DNA from: Citrobacter sp. FP75
Lineage (GTDB): Bacteria > Pseudomonadota > Gammaproteobacteria > Enterobacterales > Enterobacteriaceae
Length of the DNA: 64,000 nucleotides
Direction: 5' to 3'
Assembly: GCF_018342065.1 (NCBI RefSeq)
Contig: NZ_JAFDOE010000002.1
Coordinates: 709,953 to 773,952 of the forward strand
The notes below the pieces were generated by a model. That model worked only from the letters and a program-made list of their open reading frames with translations, ran no database searches and had not been told where the DNA came from. Shown one piece after another: positions 41,757 to 51,763 of the stretch. The position numbers and the translations under genes are program-made. Position 1 is the first letter of the stretch. Each line of letters starts with the position of its first letter.

Positions 41757-43418
41757 TTACGCAGCCAGCAGTTCTTTTGCATTTGCAAGGGTATTGCGCG
41801 TGACTTCGCTGCCGCCAAGTAAACGGGCGAGTTCTTGCAGACGTGCGCGTTTATCCAGCGGTTGCATATGCGTTTCGGTCATCGCGCCGTCGGTTTCTTT
41901 GCTGACATAGAAGTGTTGGTGTCCACAACCGGCAACCTGCGGCAGGTGCGTGACGCACATAACCTGGGTGGACTCTCCCAGCTGGCGCAGCAGTTTGCCT
42001 ACGACCGCTGCCGTCGGACCACTAATACCCACATCTACTTCATCGAAAATCAGCGCCGGCGTTTCCATCTTACGTGCGGTGATCACCTGGATTGCCAGCG
42101 CGATGCGCGACAGTTCCCCGCCGGATGCGACTTTCGCAATGGGCTGCAACGGCTGACCCGGGTTAGTGGTGACTTTAAATTCAACGCGATCGGCACCGTC
42201 TACGCTCAGATGGTGCTCATCGAACTTCACGTCAATGCAAAAGAGTCCGTGCGGCATAGAAAGCGCGTGCATGCTCTCGGTAATAAGCTGCCCCAGTTCC
42301 TGAGCAAAATGCTGACGCTGGTGATGCAGCGTCTGTGCTATTTCCAGTGCCTGCTGGTGATGATTGTTCACCGCCAGGGTTAGGGTTTCGAGTGAATCAG
42401 CCTGATCGTCAAGCTGCTGTTGCTCCTCCAGCAGCGACTGATAGAACTGCGGTAGCGCTTCGGGTGCGACATGATGTTTGCGCGCCAGAGAGATTTGTTT
42501 AGAGATGCGCTGCTCAAGTTCGAATAACCGGTTAGGGTCCAGATCCAGCCGATCGCAATAATGGCGTAGCTCGTCGCTCGCTTCGCTGAGCTGAATGGTC
42601 GCCTCTTCAAGCATGTCCAGAATTCCGGAGAGCTTACCGTCCATTCCTGCCAGTTCGCTGACCAGCTGTTTTGCCGTGTACAGCTGGCTTTGCAGATTAA
42701 CGTCTTCGCCGTCTGCCATGATAGCCAGTGCTTGTTGGCTGGTGGTGAGCAGCTGTCCGCTGTTAGCCAGACGTTTGTACTCTTCATCAATTTGCTCAAA
42801 CTCGCCCGGCTGCGGGTTAAATTCGTTCAGTTCTTTTAACTGGTACTGTAACAGCTCCGCCCGGGCCGCACGTTCCTGGCTTTGCTGCTGATGATGTGCC
42901 AGGTCGCGGCAGCTTTGGTGCCACAGCTGGTAGCGCGCGGCCATTTCCTGAATCAGGGAGGCTTCATTGGCGTAACCATCAAGTAGGGATTTTTGGTGTT
43001 CAGATTTCGTCAGGAGCTGGTGTGCGTGCTGGCCGTGGATTTGAATAAGCAACTGGCCAAGCTCGCGAAGCTGTGACAGCGGTACCGCGGTGCCGTTGAT
43101 AAAGCCACGTGAGCGGCCATCACAGCTGATAACGCGACGCAGCAAGCACTCACGGCCTTCTTCAAGCTGGTTATCTTCGAGCCATTGCAGCGCCGCTGGC
43201 GTGTCTTTTAGGGAAAAGCGGGCGCACAGATCGGCACGTGTGGCACCTGTGCGCACCATGTCGGCATCGGCACGTCCGCCAAGGCACAAACCGAGGGCAT
43301 CAATGGCAATGGACTTACCCGCCCCGGTCTCGCCGGTAATGACGGTCATTCCGCTCTGAAAATCGATCTCAAGTTCACGAACGATAGCAAAATTGCTGAT
43401 GGTCAGTTGTGCCAACAT
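41757..43418 (-). CDS. recN: DNA repair protein RecN
   Basis: RecN is an SMC-like ATPase of double-strand-break repair, induced by the SOS response. The 553 residues match E. coli in length. Walker A is GETGAGKS at residues 29-36; a long coiled coil occupies about 150-370; the signature [15 protein letters not shown] and Walker [13 protein letters not shown] lie near 430 and 455. The C-terminus NAKELLAA resembles an ssrA-type degron, and E. coli RecN is known to be degraded by ClpXP through such an end. Two LexA boxes stand just upstream. Confidence 0.97.
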   Translation of the reverse strand: MLAQLTISNFAIVRELEIDFQSGMTVITGETGAGKSIAIDALGLCLGGRADADMVRTGATRADLCARFSLKDTPAALQWLEDNQLEEGRECLLRRVISCDGRSRGFINGTAVPLSQLRELGQLLIQIHGQHAHQLLTKSEHQKSLLDGYANEASLIQEMAARYQLWHQSCRDLAHHQQQSQERAARAELLQYQLKELNEFNPQPGEFEQIDEEYKRLANSGQLLTTSQQALAIMADGEDVNLQSQLYTAKQLVSELAGMDGKLSGILDMLEEATIQLSEASDELRHYCDRLDLDPNRLFELEQRISKQISLARKHHVAPEALPQFYQSLLEEQQQLDDQADSLETLTLAVNNHHQQALEIAQTLHHQRQHFAQELGQLITESMHALSMPHGLFCIDVKFDEHHLSVDGADRVEFKVTTNPGQPLQPIAKVASGGELSRIALAIQVITARKMETPALIFDEVDVGISGPTAAVVGKLLRQLGESTQVMCVTHLPQVAGCGHQHFYVSKETDGAMTETHMQPLDKRARLQELARLLGGSEVTRNTLANAKELLAA

Positions 43419-43446
43419 AGCTGTTTTCCTGTATGAAAAACCATAA

Positions 43447-43462
43447 CTGTAATTACATACAG
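43447..43462. promoter_or_regulatory. LexA box 2 upstream of recN
   Basis: CTGTAATTACATACAG fits the CTG-N10-CAG consensus with an almost palindromic AT-rich centre. It lies 29 bp upstream of the recN start. A third, degenerate match (ending in CAT instead of CAG) overlaps 43429-43444. Confidence 0.9.
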
Positions 43463-43468
43463 TATAAA

Positions 43469-43484
43469 CTGGTTTTTTATACAG
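43469..43484. promoter_or_regulatory. LexA box 1 at the recN promoter
   Basis: CTGGTTTTTTATACAG fits CTG-N10-CAG and on the recN strand reads CTGTATAAAAAACCAG, overlapping the TATA-type promoter elements. With box 2 it gives the tight double repression known for recN in E. coli. Confidence 0.92.
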
Positions 43485-43503
43485 TAAAGAGGTTGGCGTT
43501 AAA

Positions 43504-44382
43504 TTAAAATAATTTTTTTGACCAGCCTAGTTTGGTGCTTAATGTATTGAAATAGCTGTAGTCTTTTGGGTGAATAAGATTCAAATGATAGTCGCAGCGG
43601 CGAATCAGAACGTCTTCACCTTCCTGGATAGGCAGGGCGATCTGGCTGTCGCAGCTGATCTCAAGATCGCTACGACGGTGCGAAAAGCGCAAGCGAATTG
43701 TGCTGCTACTGTTGATCACCAGCGGTCGCGCGGAGAGCGTGTGCGGGAACATTGGCACCAGCGTAATGGCGTCCAGAGACGGTGTCAGGATTGGACCACC
43801 GGCAGAGAGCGAGTAGGCGGTAGACCCGGTTGGCGTGGAAATAATCAGCCCGTCGGAACGCTGGGAAAACGCAAAGACCTCATCGATATAGACTTCAAAC
43901 TCAATCATGTGCGCGACTTTACCCGGATGCAGAACCACTTCATTGATCGCGGTACTGATGCGCTTCTGGCAATCCTGCTGGCACACCTGGGCTTCAAGCA
44001 AAAAACGCTTCTCACTGATGTAGTGGCCTTCCAGAACGTCGGCTAACTGCTGATGCGCATTGTCCGGGTCAAGATCGGTGAGAAAGCCAAGGTTGCCACG
44101 ATTAATCCCGATGACCTTAATGTCATAACGTGCCAGGGTGCGCGCGGCGCCGAGCATGTTGCCATCACCGCCAACCACTACCGCGAGGTCCGCCTGCTGA
44201 CCAATCTCTGCCAGCGTGCCGGTTTGCACATTTTTCAGCTGCAGCTCGCGGGCGATTTGTTGCTCCACGATAACCTCATACCCTTTTGTGCACAGCCAGC
44301 GGTAAAGCATTTCATGTGTGGTCAGTGCAGTGGGGTGACGTGGATGCCCCACAATGCCAATACACTTGAAATGTTTGTTCAT
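43504..44382 (-). CDS. nadK: NAD kinase
   Basis: NadK phosphorylates NAD to NADP in the cytoplasm. The start [20 protein letters not shown] gives 292 residues as in E. coli; the frame is open 59 codons further upstream but that part lies in the grpE promoter. Catalytic motif GGDGN ([13 protein letters not shown], near residue 72), then [14 protein letters not shown] and the substrate-binding loop [17 protein letters not shown] near residue 180 are intact. It diverges from grpE, and recN follows 85 bp upstream on the same strand with its own LexA-controlled promoter. Confidence 0.97.
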   Translation of the reverse strand: MNKHFKCIGIVGHPRHPTALTTHEMLYRWLCTKGYEVIVEQQIARELQLKNVQTGTLAEIGQQADLAVVVGGDGNMLGAARTLARYDIKVIGINRGNLGFLTDLDPDNAHQQLADVLEGHYISEKRFLLEAQVCQQDCQKRISTAINEVVLHPGKVAHMIEFEVYIDEVFAFSQRSDGLIISTPTGSTAYSLSAGGPILTPSLDAITLVPMFPHTLSARPLVINSSSTIRLRFSHRRSDLEISCDSQIALPIQEGEDVLIRRCDYHLNLIHPKDYSYFNTLSTKLGWSKKLF

Positions 44383-44430
44383 TTTCTCGAGGTCCTTGTA
44401 GCGAAGATGAGTGACAATGTGAGTACTTCC

Positions 44431-44458
44431 CTTGAATCCCTGAATCTTATCCCCATAA
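44431..44458 (+). promoter_or_regulatory. Sigma-32 heat-shock promoter of grpE
   Basis: CTTGAA at 44431-44436 and CCCCATAA at 44451-44458 are separated by 14 bp. Both elements match the sigma-32 consensus (CTTGAA, CCCCAT-T) at normal spacing, 46 bp before the grpE start codon. Confidence 0.88.
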
Positions 44459-44503
44459 TAAGCCAAGTTAGCGAGATGAATGCGAAAAAACGCGGAGAAA
44501 TTC

Positions 44504-45097
44504 ATGAGTAGTAAAGAACAGAAAACGCCTGAGGGGCAAGCCCCGGAAGAAATTATCATGGATCAGCACGAAGAAGTTGAGGCGGTTGAACCAGACGCTT
44601 CTGCTGAGCAGGTGGATCCGCGCGATGAAAAAATTGCGAATCTGGAAGCTCAGCTTGCTGAAGCCGAAACGCGCGAGCGTGACAGCGTGTTGCGTATCAA
44701 AGCGGAAATGGAAAACCTGCGCCGTCGTACTGAACTGGACGTAGAAAAGGCGCATAAGTTCGCGCTGGAAAAATTCGTTAACGAACTGCTGCCGGTGCTG
44801 GATAGCCTGGACCGTGCGCTGGAAGTGGCGGATAAAGACAACGACGCCATGACCGCGATGATCGAAGGTATCGAACTGACCCGTAAGTCGATGCTGGATG
44901 TGGTGGCTAAGTTTGGTGTGCAGGTGGTTGCGGATATTGATGTGCCGATGGACCCGAACGTACATCAGGCGATTGCCATGGTTGAGTCTGACGACGTTGC
45001 CGCCGGTAACGTACTGATGGTGATGCAGAAAGGCTATACCCTGAACGGACGTACCATCCGTGCCGCGATGGTGTCTGTGGCGAAGGCCAAAGGCTAA
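44504..45097 (+). CDS. grpE: Nucleotide exchange factor GrpE
   Basis: GrpE releases ADP from DnaK and acts as a thermosensor of the Hsp70 cycle. The start [16 protein letters not shown], behind GGAGAA, gives 197 residues as in E. coli. An acidic disordered N-terminus (1-40) is followed by a long paired helix (about 45-135, [20 protein letters not shown]) and the C-terminal beta-wing that touches DnaK ([37 protein letters not shown]). A sigma-32 promoter lies directly upstream. The gene converges with corB; a REP-like hairpin separates the ends. Confidence 0.98.
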   Translation: MSSKEQKTPEGQAPEEIIMDQHEEVEAVEPDASAEQVDPRDEKIANLEAQLAEAETRERDSVLRIKAEMENLRRRTELDVEKAHKFALEKFVNELLPVLDSLDRALEVADKDNDAMTAMIEGIELTRKSMLDVVAKFGVQVVADIDVPMDPNVHQAIAMVESDDVAAGNVLMVMQKGYTLNGRTIRAAMVSVAKAKG

Positions 45098-45105
45098 TCG
45101 GCCTG

Positions 45106-45141
45106 TAGCGCCGGATAACGCATCTGCATTACCCGGCGCTA
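45106..45141. repeat. REP-like palindrome between grpE and corB
   Basis: TAGCGCCGG and CCGGCGCTA form a 9-bp stem around an 18-bp loop in the 48 bp between two convergent genes. The size and GCCGG core resemble enterobacterial REP elements, which protect 3' ends of mRNA. Confidence 0.7.
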
Positions 45142-45145
45142 TATT

Positions 45146-46438
45146 TTACCTCTGGTCCGCCACGCTCTCCCGCAGCGGTTTTACTGGCAAGACCTGCACC
45201 TGCTTAATCATATTGTCCTGGACGTCGAGAATATCGATATCGTACTGACCAATGCGCACCCGCGTACCGGCCACCGGGATCTCTTCCAGCGCTTCAAGAA
45301 TAATCCCGTTCACGGTTCGCGCATCATCTTCCGGCAAGTGCCAGTTAAAGGCTTTGTTGATTTCGCGCACGTTGGCGCTGCCGTCAATAATGACTGAACC
45401 GTCATTTTGCGGGGTGACTTCCTCGGCAAGCGTTGGTGACATGGAGGTGGTGAAGTCGCCGACAATTTCTTCCAGAATATCTTCAACCGTGACCAGACCC
45501 TGAACGTCGCCATATTCGTTGACCACCAGGCCGACTTTCTTTTTATTACGCTGAAACTTGATCAGTTGAGTGCTGAGAGGCGTACCTTCCGGGACGTAAT
45601 AGATCTCATCGGCGGCACGTAGCATGGTCTCTTTGGTGAATTCTTTTTTTTCTGCCATCAGGCGCCAGGCTTCGCGTACGCGCAGCATACTGATGGTATC
45701 GTCCAGCGAGTCGCGGTAGAGCACAATGCGACCGTGCGGAGAGTGCGATAGCTGACGCACGATCGATTTCCAGTCGTCGTTGATATCAATCCCTATGATT
45801 TCGTTACGCGGCACCATGATGTCGTCGACGCTGATTTTTTCCAGATCCAGTACCGACAGCAGCATATCCTGATTACGGCGCGAGATTTGCGAACGTGATT
45901 CATTCACCAGCGTTCGCAGTTCGTCTTTACTCAATGAACCGCTCACCACGATATCCGTTTTTATACCCATCATGCGCATCAGCAGACGGGTGATGGTGTT
46001 CAGTAACCAAACCAGCGGCATCATCAGAATTTGCAATGGCACCAGTAAGAAACTGCTGGGGTAGGCGACTTTTTCGGGATATAGCGCAGCGATGGTTTTT
46101 GGCAGTACTTCAGCAAAAACCAGCACCACAAAGGTCAGTACCCCGGTGGCAATCGCCACGCCCGCATCGCCATACAGGCGCATACCAACGATAGTGCCGA
46201 GCGCGGAGGCCAGGATATTTACCAGGTTGTTGCCAATGAGCACCAGGCTTATCAGGCGGTCTGGCTTACGGAGTAACTTTTCAACGCGCTTCGCCTGACG
46301 ATTACCCTGCTTGGCCCGGTGACGTAGGCGGTAGCGGTTCAGGGTCATCATTCCGGTTTCGGAACCGGAAAAATAGGCTGAAATAACCACCATGATGAGA
46401 AGCGTAACAATGAGCGTGGTGGTGGAGATGTGTTCCAC
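45146..46438 (-). CDS. corB: CorB/YfjD membrane protein, CNNM-CBS family
   Basis: This membrane protein of the CNNM/CorB family is linked to magnesium or cobalt handling; in Salmonella, CorB affects CorA-dependent efflux. The 430 residues show a DUF21 membrane domain (1-190; ISAYFSGSETGMMTLNRYRLR). A CBS pair follows at about 200-330 (DIMVPRNEIIGIDINDD, GLVVNEYGDVQGLVTVEDILEEIVGD), then a CorC-type transporter-associated domain to about 425 (DGSVIIDGSANVREINKAF, INGIILEALEEIPVAG-like). It is convergent with grpE and follows ypjD on the same strand after 18 bp, so the two are probably co-transcribed. Confidence 0.9.
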   Translation of the reverse strand: MEHISTTTLIVTLLIMVVISAYFSGSETGMMTLNRYRLRHRAKQGNRQAKRVEKLLRKPDRLISLVLIGNNLVNILASALGTIVGMRLYGDAGVAIATGVLTFVVLVFAEVLPKTIAALYPEKVAYPSSFLLVPLQILMMPLVWLLNTITRLLMRMMGIKTDIVVSGSLSKDELRTLVNESRSQISRRNQDMLLSVLDLEKISVDDIMVPRNEIIGIDINDDWKSIVRQLSHSPHGRIVLYRDSLDDTISMLRVREAWRLMAEKKEFTKETMLRAADEIYYVPEGTPLSTQLIKFQRNKKKVGLVVNEYGDVQGLVTVEDILEEIVGDFTTSMSPTLAEEVTPQNDGSVIIDGSANVREINKAFNWHLPEDDARTVNGIILEALEEIPVAGTRVRIGQYDIDILDVQDNMIKQVQVLPVKPLRESVADQR

Positions 46439-46456
46439 GTAGGGTTCCTTAAAGAC

Positions 46457-47248
46457 TTAACTCACAAACTGCTGCAGTATGCGACTACCAAAATAGGCCA
46501 GAGTCAGAATGCCTGCGCCTGTGACGTTAAACCATACGACACGACGTCCGCGCCAGCCTTCATGGTAATGCCCCCACAGCAGAACGATATAGACAAACCA
46601 TGCCACGATAGAGAGCACAGCTTTATCAATATTTTCGGTACTGAACAGGTTATGCATGTAAAACAGGCCGGTACACAGGGTCAGCGTCAGCAGAACCACA
46701 CCTATCTGAGTGATGTGAAACATTTTCCGCTCAATGCTCATCAGCGGCGGCATTTCATTGTTGAACGCCAGCTTTTTATTCTTCAACTGGTAATCAATCC
46801 ACGCCAGCTGCAGCGCGTACAGTGCGGCAATGATCAGCGTGGCATAGGATAAGAGCGATAGCCCGATGTGGACCATCATGCCCGGCGTGGCTTCAAGGTG
46901 GGTGATGTACTCGTTGGGCATAAACGTGGCGCAGGCCAGATTGATCAATGCAAAGGCATAAACAATCGGCAGCAGCAGCCAGCCGCGATTGCGCGAGGCC
47001 ACAATGGTCATTACCGTACAGATCATCAGACTGACGAGCGAACCGACGTTCAGCAGGCTCAGATTTTGTCCATTCTCGCCACCGGGCAAAATACGCGCTT
47101 CCAGGGCAAAAGCGTGGCACACCAGCGCGATAACCGCAGAAAGAATAGCCATACGCCGCCAGCCGCTGTTTTTTTGCAGCAGGGCGGGAACGATCAGCGC
47201 AAGGCTGACGGAATAGGCGACAAGGGCGAACAAAGCAAAAACGGGCAT
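46457..47248 (-). CDS. ypjD: YpjD, cytochrome-c-assembly-like membrane protein
   Basis: This inner-membrane protein belongs to the CcmC/CcsA-like haem-handling superfamily; its specific role is not established. The start MPVFALFALVAYSVSLALIV gives 263 residues as in E. coli; an upstream in-frame ATG at 47323 lies in the promoter region divergent from ffh. Eight hydrophobic helices are visible. The family's conserved ends are GMMVHIGLSLLSYATLIIAA near residue 122 and WGHYHEGWRGRRVVWFN near residue 228, the latter with conserved Trp and His. It is divergent from ffh. Confidence 0.9.
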   Translation of the reverse strand: MPVFALFALVAYSVSLALIVPALLQKNSGWRRMAILSAVIALVCHAFALEARILPGGENGQNLSLLNVGSLVSLMICTVMTIVASRNRGWLLLPIVYAFALINLACATFMPNEYITHLEATPGMMVHIGLSLLSYATLIIAALYALQLAWIDYQLKNKKLAFNNEMPPLMSIERKMFHITQIGVVLLTLTLCTGLFYMHNLFSTENIDKAVLSIVAWFVYIVLLWGHYHEGWRGRRVVWFNVTGAGILTLAYFGSRILQQFVS

Positions 47249-47414
47249 ATTAGGTGTCGACAGTTGACCAGTGATAAAGAAAAGCAGTATAGCGTTACGT
47301 GACCGCTGCTCCAACCGTTGCATAACAACAAAGGCGGCTTCATGTTATACTGCGACAAAATTCTGTTGATGTGTCGCGCTAGCGACCGACCGTTTCCACC
47401 CCAGGCGAGAGACA

Positions 47415-48776
47415 ATGTTTGATAATTTAACCGATCGTTTGTCGCGCACGCTGCGCAATATCAGTGGCCGTGGACGCCTTACTGAAGACAACGTTAAAGA
47501 AACGCTGCGCGAAGTGCGCATGGCGCTGCTGGAGGCTGACGTTGCGCTGCCGGTAGTGCGTGAGTTTATCAATCGCGTAAAAGAGAAAGCGGTTGGTCAT
47601 GAAGTTAACAAAAGCCTGACCCCTGGTCAGGAGTTCGTCAAAATCGTTCGTAGCGAACTGGTTGCGGCGATGGGCGAAGAGAACCAGACCCTGAATCTGG
47701 CTGCTCAGCCGCCAGCTGTGGTACTGATGGCGGGTCTGCAGGGTGCCGGTAAAACGACCAGCGTGGCGAAGCTGGGTAAATTCCTGCGCGAGAAGCACAA
47801 GAAGAAAGTGCTGGTCGTCTCTGCCGACGTTTATCGTCCGGCGGCGATCAAACAGCTGGAAACGCTGGCTGAGCAGGTTGAAGTTGACTTCTTCCCGTCA
47901 GACGTCGGTCAGAAGCCGGTCGATATCGTTAACGCCGCGCTGAAAGAAGCGAAGCTGAAATTCTACGATGTGCTGTTGGTGGATACCGCCGGTCGTCTGC
48001 ACGTTGACGAAGCGATGATGGACGAAATCAAACAGGTTCACGCGTCTATCAATCCGGTAGAAACGCTGTTTGTTGTCGATGCCATGACCGGCCAGGATGC
48101 TGCGAATACCGCCAAAGCGTTTAATGAAGCGCTGCCGTTAACCGGTGTGGTACTGACTAAGGTCGATGGTGACGCGCGTGGCGGTGCTGCGCTGTCTATT
48201 CGTCATATCACCGGCAAGCCGATTAAGTTCCTCGGCGTTGGCGAGAAAACCGAAGCGCTGGAGCCATTTCACCCAGACAGGATTGCTTCGCGTATCCTCG
48301 GCATGGGCGACGTGCTGTCGCTGATCGAAGATATCGAAAGCAAGGTTGACCGCGCACAGGCTGAGAAGCTGGCGACCAAGCTGAAGAAGGGCGACGGTTT
48401 CGACCTGAACGACTTCTTAGAACAGCTTAAGCAGATGAAAAACATGGGCGGCATGGCAAGCCTGATGGGCAAGCTGCCGGGCATGGGTCAGATCCCTGAC
48501 AACGTGAAATCGCAGATGGACGATAAAGTGCTGGTGCGTATGGAAGCCATCATCAATTCGATGACGATGAAAGAACGCGCCAAGCCGGAAATCATCAAAG
48601 GCTCGCGTAAGCGCCGTATCGCGCAGGGCTGCGGTATGCAGGTCCAGGACGTTAACCGCCTTCTGAAACAATTCGACGACATGCAGCGCATGATGAAGAA
48701 AATGAAGAAGGGTGGGATGGCCAAGATGATGCGTAATATGAAAGGAATGATGCCGCCCGGCTTCCCTGGGCGCTAA
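47415..48776 (+). CDS. ffh: Signal recognition particle protein Ffh
   Basis: Ffh is the GTPase of the bacterial SRP, which binds 4.5S RNA and signal sequences of inner-membrane proteins. The 453 residues match E. coli. An N domain (1-85) is followed by the G domain, with GLQGAGKTTSVAKLG near residue 105, DTAGRLHVDEAMM near residue 190 and TKVDGDARGGAAL near residue 248. The methionine-rich M domain starts near 328 (MKNMGGMASLMGKLPGMG), and SRKRRIAQGCGMQVQDVN binds the RNA. It lies upstream of the rpsP operon, separated by a GC-rich hairpin region. Confidence 0.98.
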   Translation: MFDNLTDRLSRTLRNISGRGRLTEDNVKETLREVRMALLEADVALPVVREFINRVKEKAVGHEVNKSLTPGQEFVKIVRSELVAAMGEENQTLNLAAQPPAVVLMAGLQGAGKTTSVAKLGKFLREKHKKKVLVVSADVYRPAAIKQLETLAEQVEVDFFPSDVGQKPVDIVNAALKEAKLKFYDVLLVDTAGRLHVDEAMMDEIKQVHASINPVETLFVVDAMTGQDAANTAKAFNEALPLTGVVLTKVDGDARGGAALSIRHITGKPIKFLGVGEKTEALEPFHPDRIASRILGMGDVLSLIEDIESKVDRAQAEKLATKLKKGDGFDLNDFLEQLKQMKNMGGMASLMGKLPGMGQIPDNVKSQMDDKVLVRMEAIINSMTMKERAKPEIIKGSRKRRIAQGCGMQVQDVNRLLKQFDDMQRMMKKMKKGGMAKMMRNMKGMMPPGFPGR

Positions 48777-48810
48777 TTTTCCGGCCTGGCTCACTTGCTA
48801 TTTCGGCACC

Positions 48811-48868
48811 GGGGTGTGCTCGCCATCCTCACGTACTCCGTGTACGCTGCGGTGGCTGTGCGCACGCC
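48811..48868. repeat. Long GC-rich stem-loop between ffh and rpsP
   Basis: Three nested stems are seen: GGGGTGTGC with GCGCACGCC (outer, one mismatch and one G-U), GCCA with TGGC, and CGTAC with GTACG (inner) around a 5-bp loop. The arms are flanked by two direct CGGCACCG copies. The stretch lies in the 251 bp between ffh and rpsP and has no coding potential. It may be an interspersed repeat, a processing site or an sRNA. Confidence 0.55.
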
Positions 48869-48967
48869 GGCACCGAACTCGCTGCGCCGCCGACGGCCTT
48901 CTACAACAGAGTTAGTAACTGTTGATTGCTTTTTTCTCAGAAATCAGTAAAATTTTCGGGCTTTTAA

Positions 48968-49276
<309 letters not shown>

Positions 49277-49294
49277 TCTGTCACGGTGGTCATG

Positions 49295-49843
49295 ATGAGC
49301 AAGCAACTCGCCGCACAGGCGCCCGTGGAACCCATAGTTCTGGGGAAAATGGGGTCTCCTTACGGTATCCGTGGTTGGCTCAGAGTGTTTTCTTCCACTG
49401 AAGACGCCGAAAGCATTTTTGACTATCAGCCCTGGTTTATCCAGAAGGCGGGTCAGTGGCAGCAAGTACAGCTGGAAAGCTGGAAGCACCACAATCAGGA
49501 TTTGATCATCAAGCTGAAAGGTATTGACGATCGTGATGCGGCGAACGTACTGACTAATTGTGAAATTGTCGTAGATTCCTCGCAGTTGCCAGCGCTGGAT
49601 GATGGCACTTACTACTGGAAAGACCTTATGGGCTGCCAGGTAGTGACCACTGAAGGCTACGAGCTCGGTAAAGTCGTCGATATGATGGAAACCGGTTCGA
49701 ATGACGTCATCGTCATCAAGGCAAACCTGAAAGATGCATTTGGTATCAAGGAACGTTTAGTACCGTTCCTCGATGGGCAGGTTATCAAGAAAGTCGATCT
49801 CACTACTCGTACTATCGAAGTAGATTGGGATCCTGGTTTTTAA
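49295..49843 (+). CDS. rimM: Ribosome maturation factor RimM
   Basis: RimM assists maturation of the 30S head and binds S19. The start [20 protein letters not shown] gives 182 residues as in E. coli; an adjacent ATG at 49292 and a GTG at 49286 are alternatives. The N-terminal RimM domain ([18 protein letters not shown]) is followed by a PRC-barrel ([20 protein letters not shown]), where the Trp and Tyr residues contact rRNA or S19. It lies between rpsP and trmD in the operon. The trmD start is 45 bp downstream. Confidence 0.98.
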   Translation: MSKQLAAQAPVEPIVLGKMGSPYGIRGWLRVFSSTEDAESIFDYQPWFIQKAGQWQQVQLESWKHHNQDLIIKLKGIDDRDAANVLTNCEIVVDSSQLPALDDGTYYWKDLMGCQVVTTEGYELGKVVDMMETGSNDVIVIKANLKDAFGIKERLVPFLDGQVIKKVDLTTRTIEVDWDPGF

Positions 49844-49887
49844 ACCACCGGATAAACGGTAAAAGTCGGCGTGATGGGGATTGGCTT

Positions 49888-50655
49888 GTGTTTATAGGTA
49901 TCGTTAGCCTGTTTCCAGAAATGTTCCGCGCAATTACCGATTACGGGGTAACTGGCCGGGCAGTAAAAAATGGCCTGCTGAACATCCAGAGCTGGAGTCC
50001 TCGTGACTTTGCTCATGACCGGCACCGTACCGTGGACGATCGTCCTTACGGTGGCGGACCGGGGATGTTAATGATGGTGCAACCTTTACGGGATGCCATT
50101 CATGCAGCAAAAGACGCGGCAGGTGAAGGCGCGAAAGTGATTTATCTGTCACCTCAGGGACGCAAGCTTGATCAAGCGGGCGTTAGCGAACTGGCAACGA
50201 ATCAAAAGTTGATTCTGGTGTGTGGTCGCTATGAGGGAGTAGATGAGCGCGTGATTCAGACCGAAATTGATGAAGAATGGTCAATCGGCGATTACGTTCT
50301 CAGCGGTGGAGAGTTAGCAGCAATGACGCTGATTGATTCCGTTTCCCGGTTTATTCCGGGCGTATTGGGTCATGAAGCTTCGGCAACGGAAGATTCCTTT
50401 GCCGATGGATTGCTGGACTGCCCACACTATACCCGACCTGAAGTGTTAGAACAGATGGAAGTACCGGCAGTATTACTGTCGGGGAACCACGCTGAGATAC
50501 GTCGCTGGCGTTTGAAGCAGTCGCTGGGCCGTACCTGGCTTAGAAGACCTGAACTTCTGGAAAACCTGGCTCTGACTGAAGAGCAAGCAAGGTTGCTGGC
50601 GGAGTTCAAAAAGGAACACGCGCAACAGCAACATAAACATGATGGGCTGGTCTGA
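49888..50655 (+). CDS. trmD: tRNA (guanine-N1)-methyltransferase TrmD
   Basis: TrmD methylates G37 of tRNAs and prevents +1 frameshifting. I choose the GTG at 49888 (start of the [19 protein letters not shown] segment), giving 255 residues as in E. coli; E. coli also uses a non-ATG start, which is thought to lower the yield relative to its operon partners. The SPOUT knot is intact: [16 protein letters not shown] near residue 87, [13 protein letters not shown] near residue 110, [14 protein letters not shown] near residue 133. C-terminal helix [20 protein letters not shown] follows. rplS starts 41 bp downstream. Confidence 0.98.
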   Translation: MFIGIVSLFPEMFRAITDYGVTGRAVKNGLLNIQSWSPRDFAHDRHRTVDDRPYGGGPGMLMMVQPLRDAIHAAKDAAGEGAKVIYLSPQGRKLDQAGVSELATNQKLILVCGRYEGVDERVIQTEIDEEWSIGDYVLSGGELAAMTLIDSVSRFIPGVLGHEASATEDSFADGLLDCPHYTRPEVLEQMEVPAVLLSGNHAEIRRWRLKQSLGRTWLRRPELLENLALTEEQARLLAEFKKEHAQQQHKHDGLV

Positions 50656-50693
50656 GACCCCCAAATATCAGTTTACCCAGGATAAGAGATTAA

Positions 50694-51044
<351 letters not shown>

Positions 51045-51073
51045 GATATCGCTCAGGCGACATCCTGACAGAA

Positions 51074-51108
51074 GGGGCTGGCCAATGGGCTGGCCCCTTT
51101 TTTTATCT
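51074..51108 (+). terminator. Rho-independent terminator after rplS
   Basis: GGGGCTGGCC pairs with GGCTGGCCCC (two G-U pairs) around AATG and is followed by eight T. It closes the rpsP-rimM-trmD-rplS operon. Confidence 0.95.
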
Positions 51109-51143
51109 CGATAAAATACCTCTTGCCAACGATTAGCCGATCG

Positions 51144-51272
51144 ATGAGTGGCGATCTTGCTGAGCTTTACTGGAAAAGAGGAATTGCGGCGTTGGGGATG
51201 GCGGGCGTCATTATAGACATTGGCTGGCTGCGTCGGAGACTGTATTGGCGCAGTCAGCCGAGTAGGGATTAA
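51144..51272 (+). CDS. Possible small protein of 42 residues
   Basis: A short frame begins ATGAGTGGCGATCTT and encodes 42 residues with one hydrophobic stretch (AALGMAGVIIDIGWL, about 15-29) flanked by basic Arg-rich ends (RRRLYWRSQPSRD). That is the pattern of a single-helix membrane protein. It lies after the rplS terminator and converges with yfiB, overlapping its stop by 4 bp. I see no strong ribosome site. It may be a chance frame; nothing else occupies this 160-bp stretch. Confidence 0.3.
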   Translation: MSGDLAELYWKRGIAALGMAGVIIDIGWLRRRLYWRSQPSRD

Positions 51273-51751
51273 GGCGTGCTGATGACGACCGCAACACGGC
51301 GGTTTTCGGCACGGCCTTTTGAGGTCTGATTACTGGCAATCGGGTATTTTTTCCCCAGTCCCTGTGTCGTCAGATTGGTACGTGGGATGTTGGCACCCTG
51401 AGCCCAGGCGTCGGCAACGACATTGGCTCGCTTGAGTGACAGGGCTTCGTTGTAGCTGTCTTCGCCGTAATTATCAGTATGACCATCCAGACGCGCATGG
51501 TTCAGGCCGGTAGCTGCCAGTTTGGATGCCATTTCCTGGATCTGCTTTTCACTTTCAGGACGCAGTTTATAGTCGTTTTTATCAAACAGGATGGTATCAG
51601 ACAGACCCAACGACCAGTCGCCTGACATTTCGGTAAATCCATATGATTTCATGGCGGCAATTTGTTCAGGGGTAAATTTGCCTTGAGGGGCCTGACAGCC
51701 AGTCAGAATTAGTATTATCAGAATAAACGGAGATAATAGTCGTTTTAGCAT
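51269..51751 (-). CDS. yfiB: Outer-membrane lipoprotein YfiB, OmpA-like peptidoglycan-binding
   Basis: YfiB sequesters YfiR at the outer membrane and thereby releases the diguanylate cyclase DgcN. The 160-residue precursor has the lipobox LTGC (Cys19) and an OmpA-type peptidoglycan-binding domain (about 50-160) with LDGHTDNYGEDSYNEALSLK near residue 87. The region RANVVADAWAQGANIPRTNL follows. The last residues (GRAENRRVAVVIST) close the domain. It is the third gene of the yfiR-dgcN-yfiB operon, 12 bp after dgcN. Confidence 0.94.
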   Translation of the reverse strand: MLKRLLSPFILIILILTGCQAPQGKFTPEQIAAMKSYGFTEMSGDWSLGLSDTILFDKNDYKLRPESEKQIQEMASKLAATGLNHARLDGHTDNYGEDSYNEALSLKRANVVADAWAQGANIPRTNLTTQGLGKKYPIASNQTSKGRAENRRVAVVISTP

Positions 51752-51763
51752 GTGTGTAAATCC

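Noticed and set aside
44480..44503. Earlier start for GrpE at 44480
   Set aside because: The ATG at 44504 has a GGAGAA site and agrees with the 197-residue E. coli protein.
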